A stretch of DNA of 64,000 nt from Nelumbo lutea (Eukaryota; Streptophyta; Magnoliopsida; Proteales; Nelumbonaceae): contig JAKGHH010000001.1 in the NCBI GenBank assembly GCA_022828595.1, forward strand, positions 75,202,401 to 75,266,400. Reading direction: 5' to 3'. The notes under the pieces were generated by a model. That model was given only the letters and a program-made list of their open reading frames with translations, had not been told where the DNA came from and did no database searches. This document shows, piece after piece, positions 35,233-46,552 of this stretch. Position numbers and translations under genes: made by a program. Position 1 is the stretch's first letter. Every line of letters begins with the position of its first letter.

Positions 35233-35584
35233 TTATTCATTGACCTTTGTTCCAAAGTTTTCTCACGCAAATTCTCCTTAGATTCGCTTCAATTTGAGGT
35301 ATTTCTTCTCGGTTTTACACTGCTTTCATAACTGATTTCAGGCTCTGCAATTCATCTCAGATTAATCGAATTATCAACTATTCTCTCTGTTTTCCGCGCT
35401 TCATAGCTTGTCGAATCCCTTCTTTCCTTGGCTTTCCCGTTTTACTTGTACTCTCCTTTAGATCTACGTGTTCCAAGTGTCTAACCAGTTCGAGTACAAC
35501 TAGCTTCCCGCCATAATCAACAAATTCGTTGATTTTCTGGTGAATTTCATCCAAAAAACTGAACTATGCAATGAATACGAGAAG

Positions 35585-36226
35585 ATGGCATCTCCTGATA
35601 ACTTGGAGAGCCTTAAGCTGTGGACTTTCCGGACCTTCATTGACTCGTGGGTCTTCGACGCTTTCCTCCATGACACCGAAACTCTAATCAAGGCTCTGCA
35701 GAAGTCTCTCTCCAACGACTCCGACACACTAAAAGTAGCAGCAGATACCAACTCGGCCGCTTCCATCTAATCAAGGCTCTGCAGAAGTCTCTCTCCAACA
35801 CCAACGGGCTCAAGATCAGAGCCCGAAATGGCCACGAAGCGCTAAAACACTGCCCCTACCGCAACCGGAAAGATCTCAAAGCGCAAGTCCCGGGCATCGA
35901 AGCGGTCTCCCACCACCTTCATCTCGGCCGACCCTGCCAACTTCCGCCAGATGGTGCAACAGGTCACTGGAGTCCGGTTCGGCAACTCGCCCATCCCCGA
36001 TCCCATCCTTAAACCAGAACCCCAACGTCCCGGTACCTAGTTGTAGGGCTGCTTGCCGACTCTCGACATGTCGGCTTTCCTGCTAGACCATCACCAGCAG
36101 TAGAACCAAATAGTGGGTCCAACCTCCATGCCCCAGGCCCACGTCTCGTTTGCGATGGTAGCAAACGGTAGCACAGGTTTAGATTTCAACGCCTTCCAGA
36201 GCTTCCCGATAACTCGTGCGGTTGAA
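35585..36226 (+). pseudogene. VQ-motif (CaMBP25-like) gene, captured and decayed
   Basis: VQ proteins are plant nuclear cofactors of WRKY factors, and CaMBP25 relatives bind calmodulin. From ATG 35585 one frame runs MASPDNLESLKLW, then DTETLIKALQKSLSN, KISKRKSRASKRSPTTFISA, and the VQ motif FRQMVQQVTG at 35942-35971, then KPEPQRPG and CLPTLDMSAFLLD, in the order seen in CaMBP25-like proteins. Stops: TAA 35768, TAA 35843, TAG 36038, TAG 36044 and TAG 36101, all in the same frame. An 83-bp out-of-frame duplication (repeat of CTAATCAAGGCTCTGCAGAA at 35684 and 35767) contributes the first stop. The C-terminal end is lost after about 36210. It lies inside the Mutator-like TIRs with its 5' leader split by the gypsy element. 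Confidence 0.85.
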
Positions 36227-37009
36227 ACTCGTGTTGGCGTGGCAGCTCCCATTGAAAGATCACGACACCCTAAGCCCGGCAGTAGCACAACCAGCGATCG
36301 GAGGATAGGAGAAGAAGGTTAAGAAGGTGAAGTCGCTGGAGGAGATAGAGAAAAGATCGCCGCTGCTAAGAGTTGCAGCGGTGATGGAGTAAAACAGAGG
36401 ACGGAAACCAGGAAGAAGAGACAGAAAGAGACCCTCCTTTGAGCTCCCGAGCTAACAAAGAGAGATTCCTCTCCGTCAACACCAGATCGGTTCCCAAAGA
36501 CTGTACCAACAAGAGATAACACCACAGAAAGAGAAATATGAAACCAGCGACGAATCGAAGAGAACTTCTTTGTCTTGTCAAGGCGAGCTTTTTGTCTCGA
36601 AGAACCAATTCTCGAAGGCAAAATCAATTAGAGATTCAAATACAGTGTAATTCAAAACAGAACCTCTAGAAAAATTATAGCACAAATAAAAACCTAAATT
36701 TTCTATGTGAGAAATAAATTGAAACAAAGCTCGAAGAAAGGAATGATTTAAACAGAGACGAGATTGGAAGGGGAGAAAATAGTTGCTGATGCTCAATGCC
36801 GAGGCCAGGAAGAAGATGAATAGAAAAAAATGGGTTGCTGGCGGAGAAAGACGGGGTAACTCTAGACATCGCTGGCGGAGAGAGAGGTATTGTGGAATAG
36901 TTATTACAAAGGTAGAATGGAAATTAAAAAATATTTTAACGGTAGGTTTAAAGGGAAAGCTTTGTCTCACGGTAATAGTACAGGGAGGGACTTTTTTTAT
37001 AATTTACCC
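36227..37009. other. right arm of the MULE, origin of interior unclear
   Basis: Purine-rich plus strand with GC content higher than the surroundings up to about 36640, then AT-richer sequence and the terminal repeat. A 102-codon minus-strand frame (36319-36627) has no recognisable domain. It could be a second captured fragment, since it does not continue the VQ protein. Confidence 0.5.
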
Positions 37010-37018
37010 AAAAAATAA

Positions 37019-38655
37019 AAAAAGCTCAAATCCAAACCCAGGCCATTTATCAATCAAGCTTCAGTAATTCTGAAGCCGAACTGAGGCCATGAATAACCAA
37101 AAATCTTGGTGGGCATCAACAGGCTGTAGGAAGAACATATGCATGAATATTTCCAAGTTGCACAATCGTGGACGGATTGAGGGAGCTTTTAGATAACTTC
37201 CTGGATTGATTCTGATAGTTCTTGACTACTTCTTGTGCTCTGAACTGTTAAGAATAAGAAAGAAATTTGAATCTCGATGACTAATAAGAATCACTTTTTG
37301 CTAGATGATTCCGTTCTTCTTGAAGCAAAACTAGGGCACGTCGTTTCTTGCTCACTCATTTTAAGTATTACTAGCGGGGTGGGGACCTGTAAGATGCACG
37401 GACTTTTTTAAGTGAAAGTGAAAATAATATAAACTTGTTACTTGATACGTGTTTATTTAAAATGTTTGATTATTGGAACGTTTAAATAACATTATAATTA
37501 TAAATTTTTATAATTTATTTATAAATTTAAAAATAATAATTATCTATAATATAACTTGTTTATAATTTTATAAATAATTGTAATTATTGATAACTAGTAC
37601 AATATAATGAAATTAAACCTTATTTTTTGAAGATTATTGATAACTATTTATTTCAATTTTTGGTAATTTATCATATTTATAGGAAATAATGTTAATTCAT
37701 TTGTGTAACTTCTTTTTGGATAACTTTTGGTAATTATGACAATTTTCGTCAAAAGTTGGTAAATTTCTGTTATTTTTACTAAATTTTGAAATAATGACAT
37801 AATTATTGAAAATAGATTTATCATAAAAGTACCATAAAATATTAATTATTTGTAATATAAATTATTTATAAATTTATAAATAATAATTTTCATAAACTAT
37901 TTAGCTATTTTAATATTTTGTTATTTAAAATATTTAATTATATATTGGAACGTTTAAATAATATTGTAATTATAAACTTTTATAAATTTTAATTGTAACT
38001 ATTGTTCTACTTTTTAATACATATAAAAATAGACTTTTTTGAATTTATAATTATTTAGCTATTTTTAGTTTCTTTTGTTTAAAATATTTAGTTATTGGAA
38101 CATTTAAATAATATTATAATTTTAAATGTTTATAAATTTATTAATAATAATACTTGTACTATATTTTGAATTGAAAATAAATGGGAAAATTGCAGTTTGT
38201 ACCCAGATTCAAGCACAAACTGTTCACGCCTGATATGTAAGGTGGTGTCCTTCTGCCACTGTTTTTTGCCCAAAACAATCTTCTTCTGCTCCCATTCACG
38301 CCTGAGACTCAAGGTGGTGTGCTTCTTGCAGCCCCTGTTTTTTGTCCAAAACAGAAAGCTTAAAAACTGGAAAGGAGTTAGGGAAGGGGGTTTTACCTGT
38401 TCCAGCAATGCTTTGTCGACCTTCATCCCCTGCCTTTCGTTGAAAACAGAGAAAGAAGAGATGGTTTGAGCCTCTAGTGTGGCAATAGTAAGAAAGAAAA
38501 GACAAAAAAAAAAAAAAAAACTGGTTTCGTAGTTCAACACGATTTAGGTGGGGATTCTAACGTGATAAATCCGCTTTCTTTTTATTCATTAGAGGCAAAT
38601 TAATATAGCTTTAAAAAAATAAAATATTCAAAGAAAAAGAGAAAAAAGATACACT

Positions 38656-38694
<39 letters not shown>

Positions 38695-38898
38695 GAAAAT
38701 CAATTCGAATCACTTTTTATGTCTCCGCTCTTTTATTAGTTCAAAGCCCATCTTTTGATGGAGTGAGTTCTCTGAAAAATTACTTTAAACAAAAATCATA
38801 CTTCAAATAAATGTTTTATTGAAATACTAAAACCGTCATTATTCCATTGGTGATAATTAATTTATTAATCTTTAGGTTTTAACTTATTAAGACACTAA
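37019..38898. other. AT-rich intergenic DNA with degenerate repeats
   Basis: A motif ATTGGAACGTTTAAATAA followed by TATAATTATAAA recurs at about 37473, 37946 and 38095, and similar (T)ATAAATTTATAAATAATAA stretches fill 37440-38160: a decayed repeat. At 38220-38350 an imperfect duplication (TTCACGCCTGA..AAGGTGGTGT..CCAAAACA) occurs. A (TA)n run lies at 38661-38691. The 136-codon minus frame at 38130-38540 has no recognisable domain. Confidence 0.55.
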
Positions 38899-39028
38899 GG
38901 TTGCATTTAGCATTCTTTAGTTTAAGGATTCATCTCCTTTTTGCTGTTAAAAACTCACTCTTCATGGGGCATTTTAACTGCAAAAAACGAGATAAATATT
39001 CTTAAAATAAAGAATGCCAAATGTAGCC
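38899..39028. mobile_element. 130-bp Tourist-like (PIF/Harbinger) MITE
   Basis: Inverted ends GGTTGCATTTAGCATTCTTT and, from the right, GGCTACATTTGGCATTCTTT (about 28 bp of good match), flanked by TAA at 38896-38898 and 39029-39031. Confidence 0.8.
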
Positions 39029-39031
39029 TAA

Positions 39032-40200
39032 GAACAATATTGTCAGACTTGGATAATTTAACCAATGACTGAATGACCTAAGTACCAGATTAAATGATGA
39101 TTTTTACAGTTTGAATGAGTAAAGGAAAAATCTATGATGCGGAAAAGATATGGTATCAAAAGAGTTTTGATCAATCAAAGTCCATCCATAAATTTTAATA
39201 AATAATACCTGATTGACCACCATATTTATGATTCTAGCTCATTGGTCATTTCATATATCATATCTTTCCAATATCATAATCCAACCCATGGGCAAATCCA
39301 TTGGTTCACCAGTAAAATAGTGATCCAATGAGCATTCCAGTTTTTTATCTGGTTATCCGGTCCAATATTAGTGAATGCACCTTAGTTGCACTCATAAACG
39401 AATTTACTTTTAATGAATTGTGCTTCTCTCAAAAATCTTGAATTCTTCATTCCCTGTAATCAATTTTCTTTCATGAAAAGCAATTTCTGGTTGAGATTAT
39501 GATACACGTGCTGTAACAATCAGATTGCCATAGTGGTGTTAAGTAGATTGCCACAATATGTGTCCAAATTGTTGGAACACACTATACCAATTAATATAAT
39601 TTTTCTTTACCTTGATATTTGAGAAGAGTATTAACATTCTATGTTCCAACTTTAATTTTTAAGACCCGGTCCATTTACAATTTTCAGACAAATTAGTTCA
39701 TAAATAGCCACGTACACCATATAGCAATCTGAATCTGACTGATATACCAATAACTAGTTTACAGTTTGAGAATAAATGAACCTAACAAAGAATGAGAATT
39801 GACCAGATTTGAGAGTGATCAATCTAACAACTAATGACAATTCATACTATTTTAAAAAGTATGAATGGCTTGAAGAATATTTCTAAAGTTTTTTGAAGAC
39901 AAAATTTATCTTTTTATATTTAAATTTATTGATAAAAAGTGAGGGAAAATAGGGTAATCTGTTATTGATATAAAATGATTGAAAAAAGGTAATTTTAAGA
40001 TGTTCAATGCATTCAATTCCCTCTCATTAAATCCAACATTTAAGGTATTAACTTGCATTCACTTTCATTGAATCATATATTTAAGGCATTTTTGTTTCTT
40101 CTCATCATTAAATTCTATTAATTAAATCAATACATAATAAACTAATAATTCCAATAACATAAATACTTATACTTTTAAAATCTACCTAGAAAAAATAGTG
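39032..40200. other. intergenic DNA, no gene seen
   Basis: AT-rich, no recognisable coding or RNA feature. Short recurrent CATTAAAT and TTAAGGTATT motifs appear from about 40010. Confidence 0.5.
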
Positions 40201-40777
40201 TTTTCATCTACACACCATTTTGGGTCAAATGGGTCAATCCATGTTGCCACAATTAAATACTAAATTCAATAATAGATAAAATGCAAAAAAAAATATTGAA
40301 ATAAAAAAATGGAAATATTTTTAACATCATATATGCAACATATTAAACAATAATAAGTATGATAAGTAATAAATATTTTTATTAATAATGGGAATGGAAT
40401 GTAAAATTTAAAATCAATTGGAAATAAAACTATTTTCCTATTCTCTCTCATTAAATCTCATATCTAAGGTATATTCTCTCATTAAATCCTATATTTAAGA
40501 TATATTTATCTTATCATTAAATTTTACTAATTAAATCTACAATATTAATTGTAATAGTACAAAATACGTATTTTGAAAATTAATTTGAAAACAAAACCAT
40601 TTCTTCCCTCCCAATAGTGGGTAAGCAATTCAAGTATTCAACCATTTGGGGTCAAATGGGATAATAAATAATATCATAATTAAATAATAATAAATAAAAT
40701 ATATAATACAAAAAAAGAATTTAACATACCTCTAATATTGTATATTCATTATACTAAACAAAAATAAATATGAAATG

Positions 40778-41696
40778 TGATGGAGTGCATTTTGAAAACA
40801 CCCTGCTTACTGGTGACTCAAATGCAAATTGATGGTGCACGATTTGACTGTTCTCTGGCCGTCTGGCTACTACCTGGTGGCTAATGACTTAGAGGCCAAG
40901 ATGAAGGATTTTTGTTAGATGAAGACTTGGATGCCGAGCTAATTAGGCTGAGCTGGGGGTAGATTGGGTGTCGAGCTAGGTTGATTGCTGAGATGGGTAG
41001 CTCTTCAGAGAAGCCTACAAGGAATCAATGTTAGAGGACTCGGGGTGGCTAACCCAGCAAGGTCGCTTCGATGCTTAAGTTAGTATCTAGTAGTGAATTG
41101 CAAGCTTGAAATCAATAAACCAGAGAGCTAGAATGCACTTACTCGCACGTACCTTCACCTTGTGAGGTTGGAGGTGAGGCCTATATATAGGTGTTGCTTG
41201 GCGTAGGCTTCACACATCATGTCCAAGATCTTCGGGAGGTCGTGCCTAACCAGTTCGAAGTCCTTGGAGGTAGCCATGCACGTAGAACAATCATCGCGCC
41301 TTGTTTAGTTTCCTTGGAACATTTGGTACAAGGGCCAACTTCTGAGAGACTCGGTAGTGACGGGTTGTGCATGAAAAATTGATCGGCGAGCACATATCGC
41401 AGGTGACCACCTAGACCTCAATCAGGTCTTCAAGCCCTCGAGGTAGGTCACTCCTCGCATCGAGGCCACTTCGGCCAGTGACGAGGTCATACAGGTCAGC
41501 CCTGGACGAGGTGCTTATAGCTAAGTTGTGGTCGAGGTCGCCAAGTCGGCAGCAAAGGCAGGTTGCTAGATTGGGGCAAAGACGAACCGTGATTTGGGAC
41601 TCCAAATGATCGCTTAGGCGGTGTCTATGTGTCATCCAACTATTCTAAGATGCCATGTGTCATGATGTCACTGGAGGGCCAAATCCGCCCTCATTA
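40778..41696 (-). repeat. 3' LTR of element D
   Basis: 919 bp; ends CCTCATTA, a CA to TA change from the usual end. It has a minus-strand TATA region at about 41182-41190 (plus CCTATATATAGG) and the conserved block GCTTCGATGCTTAAGTTAGT at about 41065-41085. Confidence 0.87.
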
Positions 41697-41826
41697 GTTG
41701 CCCCCTACTCTCGAACTGAGATCAACTCAACGAAGGGAGTAGCTTGTTTCTTTGCCTAGAGTGACTAATTCGCTGAGCTCATAGTCGTTGGTCCAGTTTA
41801 CTCCCTTGGTTGGAAGAGTCGAAGTG

Positions 41827-42260
41827 TTGAATGCAGCCTTATGCAGGACCTCGCCATCTTGATCATTGAAGCACGGGAGCGAATTCATACATTCGAGGAG
41901 AGGTGGAATAGGTACCCTAAGGACATCTACCTTATCCAAGATGCAACCGTCAAGGAGTTCTACAATTTGATCAAGTACCTCAAGAGCGAAACTCATCATG
42001 CCATCCTCAAGAGGGAGTTCTGACTATGTGACTGTCTCATCAGGTCACTCCACCCGGGTAGGCTACAACACAATGTCCGCCGAGCTAGTTCTCGATAGAG
42101 TAGCCAGTGAGGTCGATGTGGAACCTGAAACCGAGGTGGAGGTTGACTATGAAGAGATTGGCCAAGTTTGCATCTGCCACAGTGCTGAAAGTGAACTAGT
42201 CATTCCTTCGTTTATTTTTCTCTCCCTTTCTATTTTCTCTTTTTTTTTAGGCCGGCGGTG
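41827..42260 (+). pseudogene. remnant of the antisense ORF in element D
   Basis: Plus-strand frames 41841-42023 (Arg/Glu-rich, helical, RERIHTFEERWNRYPKD) and 41998-42261 (acidic, VDVEPETEVEVDYEE) sit where the gypsy antisense ORF has its coiled-coil and acidic C-terminus. The match is by position and composition rather than identity, so the assignment is tentative. Confidence 0.4.
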
Positions 42261-42261
42261 A

Positions 42262-43190
42262 GATGTCAATGTCCTTTGAGGTCAATTAAGTGTAGCAACT
42301 ACAACTATGACACTGTCAAGCTAGATAGATGGGAGGGCCGACCTACTAAGATTGGTCTTCATGTTGCCGATGTGCTTTGAGGTAGGCTTGAGGGGACCTT
42401 CGCTAAAAAGCAGTATGGCTTTCCCTTAGAACTTGATTTGGTTAGGTCACCAGAGAGGATAATCGTTCTGTAGTAGCTTTGAATGTGGGTGCTTCTATGC
42501 CGTCACTTGAGATTGGCTTCCCCGAGTAGGTGCTTACGAGATCATGGCGTACATGTACCACATGCTCCTAGAACCGCTAGCTGCTCACTCCTACTGGAGT
42601 CATGGAAGTCTCACCTTGAGGGGTTGACTCTGTTGTCTGTGGGTTGCCTACTCTCATAGGAACCACAAAGGGCTCGACCTATGAGGCTGGTTCAACATTT
42701 AATTTGCTTCCAACTCTTAGGGGAGACATGAAGAGCTTGATCTATAGTGAGGCTTCGCAGTTTGGGTTGGAGGCAGTTTGGGCCAAACTGTTGAGGCTTG
42801 CCCGAGCTGGTTGTTCATTTTTGTTCTACTTGTGAGCTCCGTTGATACATACATTACTCTCAACATCGGATGATAGGGTGACATCGCGGCTGCACTGCAT
42901 CAGCCCTCGAAGACGCTGGTCCTCTACTCCTACGAGAAGCCATAGGGAGCTCAACTTGTGGGGGCAGCTCTACTAACTATAGGTCGCCAATTCGCACGGG
43001 AGCCTTCAAAGGCTTGACTCGGAAGGGCGTTCGCATAGTCTGTAGGCTGCTAACTCCCACGGGAACCGTGAAGGGTTCAACCTGTAGGGGAGACCTTTCG
43101 AAAAAGGCTGACGAGCTTGTTCATGCTGAAATGAGGTCAGCAAAGCTGCTTAGTCTATTGGCCATCAACTCCCGAGGGAACCATGAATGG
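42262..43190. other. interior of element D, no gene seen
   Basis: Moderately GC-rich with several short frames. Recurrent phrases such as CTCCCACGGGAACC/CTCATAGGAACCACAAAGGG-CTCGACCT (about 42650, 43000, 43055 and 43170) suggest an old tandem repeat of irregular spacing. Confidence 0.45.
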
Positions 43191-43202
43191 CTTGACCTAC
43201 AG

Positions 43203-43575
43203 CATGAGTGCACCGAACTTCTCCTGTGCCTACATCTGGAAATTCGTGCTTCAATTCATAGAATTGTCGCGTTTCAATCCCGATGGGAACTGCTAATGGC
43301 TCTACCGTGGGGAGAGGGGCATTCACATAAGGTAGCGATGTGTTTGTGGTAGCCTAACTCCGAGGTGCCTATCGCCGAATTGCTGGTTGTTGAGGTCGTT
43401 CTATTATTGATTGTTCTACGGTGGCATGAGTGCACCAAACTTCTCCCGTGCCTACATCTGGAAATTCATGCTTCAGCTCATAGAATTGTCGCACTTCAAT
43501 CCCGATGGGAATTGCTAATGGCTCTACCATGGGGAGAGGGGCATTCACATAAGGTAGTAGTGTGTTTGTCTGGGG
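43203..43575. repeat. direct duplication, 222-bp spacing, in element D
   Basis: About 150 bp starting CATGAGTGCACC at 43203 is repeated from 43425. Both copies contain CCTACATCTGGAAATTC, CAATCCCGATGGGAA and GGGGCATTCACATAAGGTAG. Confidence 0.88.
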
Positions 43576-43790
43576 TAATGGGAGTGTTGGGTTCGGCACG
43601 GTTGCTACTCCAAAAAATTCTATGGGCACTAAACTTGCCTAATTCTCACAAGGGGGAGTTCTCAAAGTTCATTACTGATGTTCTTGCCCCCCAGTAATTG
43701 ATTCTTCGTTCTTGATGTTGGTGCTACTTGAAAATGTCATTGAGTTAATAAAAACAGAAATTAGAAAGTGAGAACTTAGCTTTTTGTAGC

Positions 43791-43811
43791 GGTTCCACAA
43801 ATGACGCCAAT
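43791..43811 (-). other. primer-binding site of element D
   Basis: Minus strand TTGGCGTCATTTGTGGAACC against the 5' LTR, the same type as in the gypsy element and element A. Confidence 0.65.
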
Positions 43812-44680
43812 TGATGGAGTGCATTTTGGCAACACCCCGCTTAGTGATGACTCGGATGCTGATTGATGGTGTGCAATCTGACTGTTCTCTGGTTATCTAG
43901 CTACTTCCTGGTGGCTGATGACTCAGAGGCCAAAATGGAGGATTTCTGCTAGATGAAGAATTGGATGCCAAGATGATTAGGTTTTGTTGGGGGTAGATTG
44001 GATGTCGAGCTAGGTTGATTGTTGAGCTGGCTAGCTCTTCAGAGAAGCCTACAAGGAATCAATGTCAGAGGACCTGGGGTGGCTAACCAGCGATGTCGCT
44101 CTGATGCTTAAGTTAGTATCTGGTAGTGAATTGCGAGCTGGAAATCAATAAATCTGAGAGCTAGAATGCACTTAATTGTGCATACCTTCCCCCTGTGAGG
44201 TTCAAGGTGAGGCCTATATATAGGTGTTTCTTGGCATGGGCTTCACGCACCATGTCTAAGATCTTCAGGAGATCATGCCTAACCGATTTGAAGTCCTTGG
44301 AGGTAGTCGTGCACGTAGACTAGTCTTCACGCCTTGTTCGATTTCCTCCGGAACATTTGGTACGAGGGCCAACTTCCGAGAGACCTAGTAGTGACAGGTC
44401 GTGCATACAGAATTGATCGCCGAGCATGTCTAGCAGGTGGCCACCTAGATCTCAATTAGGTCGGCAAACTCTCGAGGGAGGTCGCTCCTCACGTCGAGGT
44501 TAATTTGGCTAGTGATGAGGTGCTACAGGTCGGTGACAAAGGTAGGTCGCTAGGTTGGGGCTAAGACGAACTGTGATCTGGGACTCCAAATGATCACTTA
44601 GGTGGTGTTTGTGTGTCATCCAACTGTTCTAAGATGACATGTGTCATGATGTCACTAGAGGGCCAAATCCGCCCTAATCA
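43812..44680 (-). repeat. 5' LTR of element D
   Basis: 869 bp, TGATGGAGTGC to CCTAATCA, followed by AAATG. Conserved block at about 44095-44117. Confidence 0.87.
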
Positions 44681-45439
44681 AAATGTAAGAAGTATTTTTA
44701 TTAATGATGAAAATGGAATGCCAAATTTAAAATCAACCTAGAAATAAAATGATGTCATAGTCAAATAATAAAATTTTAAAAAATAGAAATACAAAGAATC
44801 ATTAAAATAAAAAATAGAGAAAATTTGGGCACATATCTAATGTTATATAATTATAAAAGAATAAAATATTGGGTACATCTCTAATATTACGCATTCATTA
44901 TATTAAACAAAAATAAGTAGTATACATAAGAAATAATTTTATCAATGATGGAGATGTAATACAAAATTTAATGTCAACCTAGAAATCAAACTATTTTTCT
45001 TTTTTGGTGGTAGGTTAGTGGTTTGGGTCAAATAGGTTAATCAATGATATGATAGTTAAATAATAAATCTTTAAAAAATAAAAACTACAATTAATAGTCA
45101 AATGAATACATAAAAATTATATATTAATTATGTCAAAAAATTAATTGTGATAAGTAATTATTTATATAATGTAGATGAAATATATAATTTAAATATGATA
45201 AAAAAGCACAACTATTTTATTATCTATATGATGGGTCAATGATCCAACTTTTCAAAGAAACTCATAATGTCATAATTGAATAATAAATATTTAAAAAATA
45301 TAGAACACAAAAAAAATGAAAAAATACATAATTTCGTCAAAACATGAGGAACATTTCTAATGTTGTATATTCATCATATTAAATAAAAATAATTATTAAA
45401 ATATTTTTTTATTTTTGCTAAAAATGTAATACAAAGTTT

Positions 45440-46033
45440 AATAATAGTAGTAGTAGTAATAATAATTATTATAATAATAATAATAATGATAATAATAAAA
45501 TTGTTTTTATAATTTAAAATTTCCATGTACAAATACATGTGCTTAATTACTACTTCTACCTAAAATATATGATTTTGTTAGGTGGTCTAATTCCCAATTA
45601 AGGTTAGGTTAGAACCGCTAAGGTTGATTGGTTTCTATATCCAAATTACTTTCTCTAGTGTCCAATATATTTATTTACCAGGACAGGAAATAGGCATCAA
45701 CTCAAACGGTATAACAGCCGGACAATAGATCCAGTAGGCCAATGCAATAGACCTGATATGATCCAACCATGTAGCAGTGTTTTCAATCCATCAATCAACC
45801 ATCAATCAAATTGTTTGAACCATCATCCAAACATGATTGATTTATCTAAAATGTGGCCTTTGAGCCATCCCATCTATGGAGGCCATAACTTAATTAATAC
45901 TTGTTTGGGGATAATTTTTTGAGATCTATAAGTCCCAAGTGCCATTTACCCACTATTTTTCTAAAAAAAAAAAAACCCCTTTTGGCCTCAAATCCCAATT
46001 TTTAAAATTTTTATGAATAAAAAGTTAAAAAAT
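45440..46033. other. intergenic DNA with a TAA-type microsatellite
   Basis: (TAG)n/(TAA)n imperfect run at 45441-45500. Otherwise AT-rich without recognisable features; a 12-base A run lies near 45963. Confidence 0.55.
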
Positions 46034-46552
46034 GAAAAATTTCAATTATTATCTTGTACTTTGGGTCTAGTGTCATTTTGGTCTTTGAATTTTAAAACCC
46101 AATAACTCAATACCCGAACTTTCAGAACATGCCAATCTACTACCTGTCATTAACTAACCGTTAAGTGGCATTTGAAAAGACACAAATGCACTTCGAATGC
46201 CATCTAATTTTCTTTATTAACTATCAAAACGTTGACAAATAATGAATAGTCCCAAATCATTTTTTCATTTATTTAAGAAAGTTGGGGTCTGAGCATTCTC
46301 GTGACCCCAACTTTCTTGAATAGAAGAGGCAAGGATTTGTGACTATTCATTTTTTGTTGACATTTGGACGGTTGATAAAGAAAATTAGATGACATTTGAA
46401 GGGCTTTATGTCTTTTCAAGTGCCACTTAATGGCTGGTTAATGTTAGATACTAAATTGGCCCATTTTGAAAGTTTGGATGTTGAATTGTCGCGTTTTAAA
46501 GTTCGGGGACCAAAGTAGCACTGGGCCCAAAGTATTAATCAGGAAATTTCCT
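46034..46552. mobile_element. fold-back MITE with about 245-bp arms
   Basis: The left arm (46040-46285) and right arm (46300-46545) are inverted copies meeting at GTTGGGGTCTGAG..CGTGACCCCAAC. Matching stretches include TACTTTGGGTCTAGTG against TACTTTGGGCCCAGTG (reverse) and AACCGTTAAGTGGCATTTGA-like segments. The arm ends resemble GAAATTTC. A half copy lies at 56210-56480. Exact ends and target duplication are uncertain. Confidence 0.78.

Larger units (their letters stand above)
13455..37009 (+). mobile_element. Pack-MULE-like transposon carrying a VQ-motif gene, with nested retroelements
   Basis: Left end GGGTAAATTACAAAGACCTC at 13455; right end, read inward, GGGTAAATTATAAAAAAAGT from 37009. 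Immediately outside both is the exact 9-bp repeat AAAAAATAA (13446-13454 and 37010-37018), the target duplication size of Mutator-like elements. Without the gypsy insertion the element is only about 2.2 kb and has no transposase. It contains a CT-rich leader with a TATA box near 13801 and the VQ-motif coding sequence at 35585-36226, so it looks like a gene-capturing (Pack) MULE. A chance match is possible because the duplication is A-rich, but both copies abut the TIR ends exactly. Confidence 0.8.
40778..44680 (-). mobile_element. element D: non-autonomous gypsy-related LTR retrotransposon
   Basis: LTRs 40778-41696 and 43812-44680 begin TGATGGAGTGCATTTTG. The target duplication AAATG flanks it at 40773-40777 and 44681-44685. 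On the minus strand there is a TTGGCGTCATTTGTGGAACC primer site (43791-43810) and a polypurine tract after 41696. The 2.1-kb interior has no pol. It holds a remnant of the antisense ORF (41827-42260, plus strand) and a 222-bp-spaced duplication. It is related to A and the full gypsy by these shared sites. Confidence 0.88.
40200..45420. repeat. degenerate tandem array of about 235-240 bp units, split by element D
   Basis: A marker TCTAATATTGTATATTCATT..TAAACAAAAATAA recurs at about 40325, 40733, 44881, 45115 and 45355. After removing element D and one target copy the spacings are about 408, 240, 234 and 240 bp. A second marker, GGTCAAAT..ATCATAATTAAATAATAA, recurs at about 40222, 40650, 44740, 45021 and 45230. 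The array lies in 40200-40777 and 44681-45420; the middle is element D. Units are strongly diverged. Confidence 0.65.

Noticed and set aside
36319..36970. 102- and 130-codon minus-strand frames in the MULE right arm.
   Set aside because: Hydrophobic, Phe/Leu/Ser-rich peptides from purine-rich DNA without recognisable domains; not supported as genes.
38130..38540. 136-codon minus-strand frame beginning with a signal-peptide-like stretch.
   Set aside because: The hydrophobic start comes from a poly-A run, and the rest overlaps an imperfect repeat; no family recognised.
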